From the NCBI GenBank assembly GCA_903925445.1, contig CAIYFE010000278.1:1-7784 (forward strand): a stretch of 7,784 nucleotides of DNA, given 5' to 3'. Within the stretch, counting starts at the first letter, position 1, and each line of letters starts with the position of its first letter. Made by a program: the position numbers and the translations under genes. Below are positions 6,619-7,784 of the stretch, piece by piece. The stretch comes from an uncultured Burkholderiales bacterium. GTDB taxonomy: Bacteria; Pseudomonadota; Gammaproteobacteria; Burkholderiales; Burkholderiaceae_C. Under the pieces are notes generated by a model that was given only the letters and a program-made list of their open reading frames with translations, made no database searches and was not told the origin of the DNA.

Positions 6619-7325
6619 GCTTTTTTGAACCCCAAAAACAAGTTGCCACGGTTTTCTTGCGGCGCATAGGCAATGCCATAAGCGCCCATCATGTCCATCG
6701 CCTGCTCAAAGCTGTAGGTGCGGTATTGGATGGTTTGTGCCATCAAGCGCTGCTCACCATCGTTCAAAAAATAATGTTTGGTGAACCCGTCGGCATGGGG
6801 CTCGATTTTTTGGGAATACACCATGCCGTTGGAAATAGGTTTGGCGTAATCGTGATGCGGCCCTTGAATGCCCAACAACAAGGTGCCACCCGAAGCAATG
6901 TATTGCGCCACCCGCTCCAGCCCTTGGCAATTGGCTTGGTGATCGGGAATGTGGCTGACCATGAAAGGCTCTTTATCCCCATCGATCACAAAATACCAAA
7001 CGCCGCCGTAGGAGAACGCCAAATCGTGTTGCTGCGGCAAATTGAGGTAACACACGTTTTGCTGCGACAACGACACGTTGTTGTAAGACTTGAGTCGTTC
7101 TTGGGCAATTTTGAGCATGGCTTCGGTCAAATCGATGCCAGAAATGACCGCTTGCGATTGCCTTTTGGCCAACTCTTCCAAAATGAGTCCGGTGCCGCAA
7201 CCAATTTCCAAGACCCGTTGTCCCGTTTGACCTTTAAGCAGCTGATCCACAATTTGTGGATAGTCGTAATAGCCCGATGTCATGATCACATCGTAGTAAT
7301 CCGACATATTTGTGTAGTCCCCCAT
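6615..7325 (-). CDS. Class I SAM-dependent methyltransferase
   Basis: Cytosolic methyltransferase of 236 residues. Motif I is VLEIGCGTG (38-46), and GIDLTEAML (63-71) supplies the acidic residue (Asp65) for the SAM ribose. LAFSYGGVWYFVIDG (102-116) is the motif IV region that usually reaches the acceptor, and GGTLLLGIQ (146-154) fits the strand after motif VI. The C-terminal part (about 160-236), rich in Tyr and His, is probably the acceptor-binding insert; I cannot assign an N-, O- or C-methyltransferase. ATG at 7325 is preferred over ATG at 7307 because GGAGGG lies three bases upstream of it. It is the first gene of the operon, and its stop overlaps the dehydrogenase ATG. By eye its base composition is somewhat more AT-rich than the efflux genes. 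Confidence 0.9.
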   Translation of the reverse strand: MGDYTNMSDYYDVIMTSGYYDYPQIVDQLLKGQTGQRVLEIGCGTGLILEELAKRQSQAVISGIDLTEAMLKIAQERLKSYNNVSLSQQNVCYLNLPQQHDLAFSYGGVWYFVIDGDKEPFMVSHIPDHQANCQGLERVAQYIASGGTLLLGIQGPHHDYAKPISNGMVYSQKIEPHADGFTKHYFLNDGEQRLMAQTIQYRTYSFEQAMDMMGAYGIAYAPQENRGNLFLGFKKA

Positions 7326-7328
7326 TCA

Positions 7329-7334
7329 CCCTCC
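7329..7334 (-). promoter_or_regulatory. Strong Shine-Dalgarno GGAGGG for the methyltransferase operon
   Basis: On the minus strand GGAGGG is followed by TGA and then ATG at 7325. This is the strongest ribosome-binding site in the window and decides the start of the first gene. The spacing is rather short. Confidence 0.7.
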
Positions 7335-7344
7335 AATTTGATTT

Positions 7345-7373
7345 TTTATAAGCGCAAAACGCACCCGAAAAAA
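7345..7373 (-). promoter_or_regulatory. Weak candidate promoter for the methyltransferase operon
   Basis: A good -10 hexamer, TATAAA, lies at 7350-7345 on the minus strand. At 16-17 bases the -35 position is only a T-tract (TTTTTC or TTTTTT), a poor match. The transcript would have a very short leader, about 10-15 bases. An alternative is TTGAGT, 16 bases, TAAACT, further upstream around 7378-7405. Confidence 0.2.
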
Positions 7374-7407
7374 TCAGTTTATTTGAATGATGAATTTACT
7401 CAAGTAG

Positions 7408-7430
7408 ATATTTAATATTGTTATAAATAT
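7408..7430. repeat. AT-only inverted repeat
   Basis: Arms ATATTTA (7408-7414) and TAAATAT (7424-7430) are perfect complements around a 9-base spacer. With no GC in the stem it is unlikely to be a terminator. It could be a protein-binding dyad or chance in AT-rich DNA. Confidence 0.4.
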
Positions 7431-7493
7431 GTTGTTTTAAATGATAATTAAATAATTAGATTGGGTTCATTCGGTGTTGGTATTTTGATTAAC

Positions 7494-7778
7494 TCACACG
7501 ATGAACATCAGGCAACGTTTTCGCATTTTCTCGTCTGTCACCGTATTGCAAATTCGGGAATTGTTTTTAACGCGCCCCATGCAAGATTTAGACAGATCGT
7601 TGCTACTGATTTTGTGGCAAAAATTTTCTTTGCGTGTGTCCACCGCTTGGCAGTAGGCTTTTTTGTCCCGATCTTTGATGGCGCCGCACTTATCTTGAGA
7701 AAAAGTGGCCACCATAAAAAGCCCAGAAAAGCATATAAATAAGATAAATATATACTTAAAAATCCTATTTATCACCAT
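7494..7778 (-). CDS. Small secreted or membrane-anchored protein with periodic cysteines, unknown function
   Basis: 94 residues; I do not recognise the family. A hydrophobic N-terminus (MVINRIFKYIFILFICF, about 6-26) acts as a signal peptide or anchor. The remaining basic, charged domain carries six cysteines at 31, 43, 54, 66, 77 and 89, spaced 12, 11, 12, 11, 12. This is three copies of C-x11-C with Ile or Val three residues after the first Cys (I34, I57, V80), joined by 10-residue linkers. The pattern suggests short helical hairpins clamped by disulfides in the periplasm. An in-frame TAA directly precedes the ATG at 7778, so the first ATG is within the window, although only six bases lie upstream and its ribosome-binding site is not assessable. 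The plus-strand frame over the same DNA lacks such structure and is a shadow. It is separated from the next operon by 168 bases. Confidence 0.72.
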   Translation of the reverse strand: MVINRIFKYIFILFICFSGLFMVATFSQDKCGAIKDRDKKAYCQAVDTRKENFCHKISSNDLSKSCMGRVKNNSRICNTVTDEKMRKRCLMFIV

Positions 7779-7784
7779 TTACTC

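Larger units (their letters stand above)
7326..7493. other. AT-rich intergenic region ahead of the methyltransferase operon
   Basis: This spacer is far more AT-rich than the coding DNA, especially 7400-7460. It has no credible gene on either strand. It contains the ribosome-binding site of the methyltransferase gene, a weak promoter candidate, and an all-AT inverted repeat. It probably also contains the transcription end of the small upstream gene, but I see no GC-stem plus T-run terminator. Confidence 0.7.

Noticed and set aside
7341..7371. GTGC-GTTTT-GCGC hairpin as a terminator for the small cysteine-rich gene
   Set aside because: The stem is only four pairs, including a G-T wobble, and is not followed by a T-run on the transcribed strand.
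6657..7415. 252-codon plus-strand frame
   Set aside because: It is antisense to the methyltransferase, which carries a canonical SAM motif and a strong ribosome-binding site.
7461..7742. 93-codon plus-strand frame
   Set aside because: It needs a TTG start and has no ribosome-binding site or structure. The opposite strand encodes a signal sequence and evenly spaced cysteines.
1..7784. CRISPR arrays, tRNA or rRNA genes, insertion sequences
   Set aside because: I saw no regularly spaced repeats, no tRNA-like cloverleaf sequence and no transposase-like frame.

Overview
The window looks like chromosomal DNA of a betaproteobacterium, most likely a freshwater Burkholderiales of the Comamonadaceae type. 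This is inferred from moderately high GC, heavy use of TTG for Leu and CAA for Gln, and an efflux operon in the order outer-membrane factor, EmrA, EmrB. All eight credible genes lie on the minus strand, so transcription runs from high to low coordinates. The long plus-strand reading frames are antisense shadows.

Region 1 (7494-7778) holds a small, unrecognised secreted or membrane-anchored protein with six regularly spaced cysteines. It is followed by an AT-rich intergenic stretch (7326-7493) that must carry the promoter of the next operon.

Region 2 (4391-7325) is a compact three-gene operon: a class I SAM-dependent methyltransferase, a 3-hydroxyisobutyrate-dehydrogenase-like NAD(P) oxidoreductase, and a class III PLP aminotransferase related to glutamate-1-semialdehyde aminomutase. 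Both junctions are 4-bp ATGA stop/start overlaps, so the three products are probably made together and act in one pathway. The aminotransferase and the beta-hydroxyacid dehydrogenase could share a semialdehyde (amino acid - semialdehyde - hydroxy acid), with the methyltransferase modifying substrate or product. I do not recognise this trio as a named pathway, and the dehydrogenase has a divergent substrate-binding motif. It is the best candidate here for an undescribed system.

Region 3 (4241-4390) is a short intergenic region with a strong interrupted dyad followed on the minus strand by a T-run. It reads as an intrinsic terminator for region 2 and could also be a repressor operator for region 4.

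Region 4 (1-4240) is a second tight operon: a TPR protein with a signal peptide and a central membrane segment, a NodT-type outer-membrane efflux lipoprotein, an EmrA/HlyD-type periplasmic adaptor, and an EmrB-type DHA2 MFS pump cut off by the left edge. The last three would form a tripartite drug or metabolite exporter across both membranes. No regulator gene is visible. Whether the exporter handles the product of the region 2 operon cannot be told from sequence.
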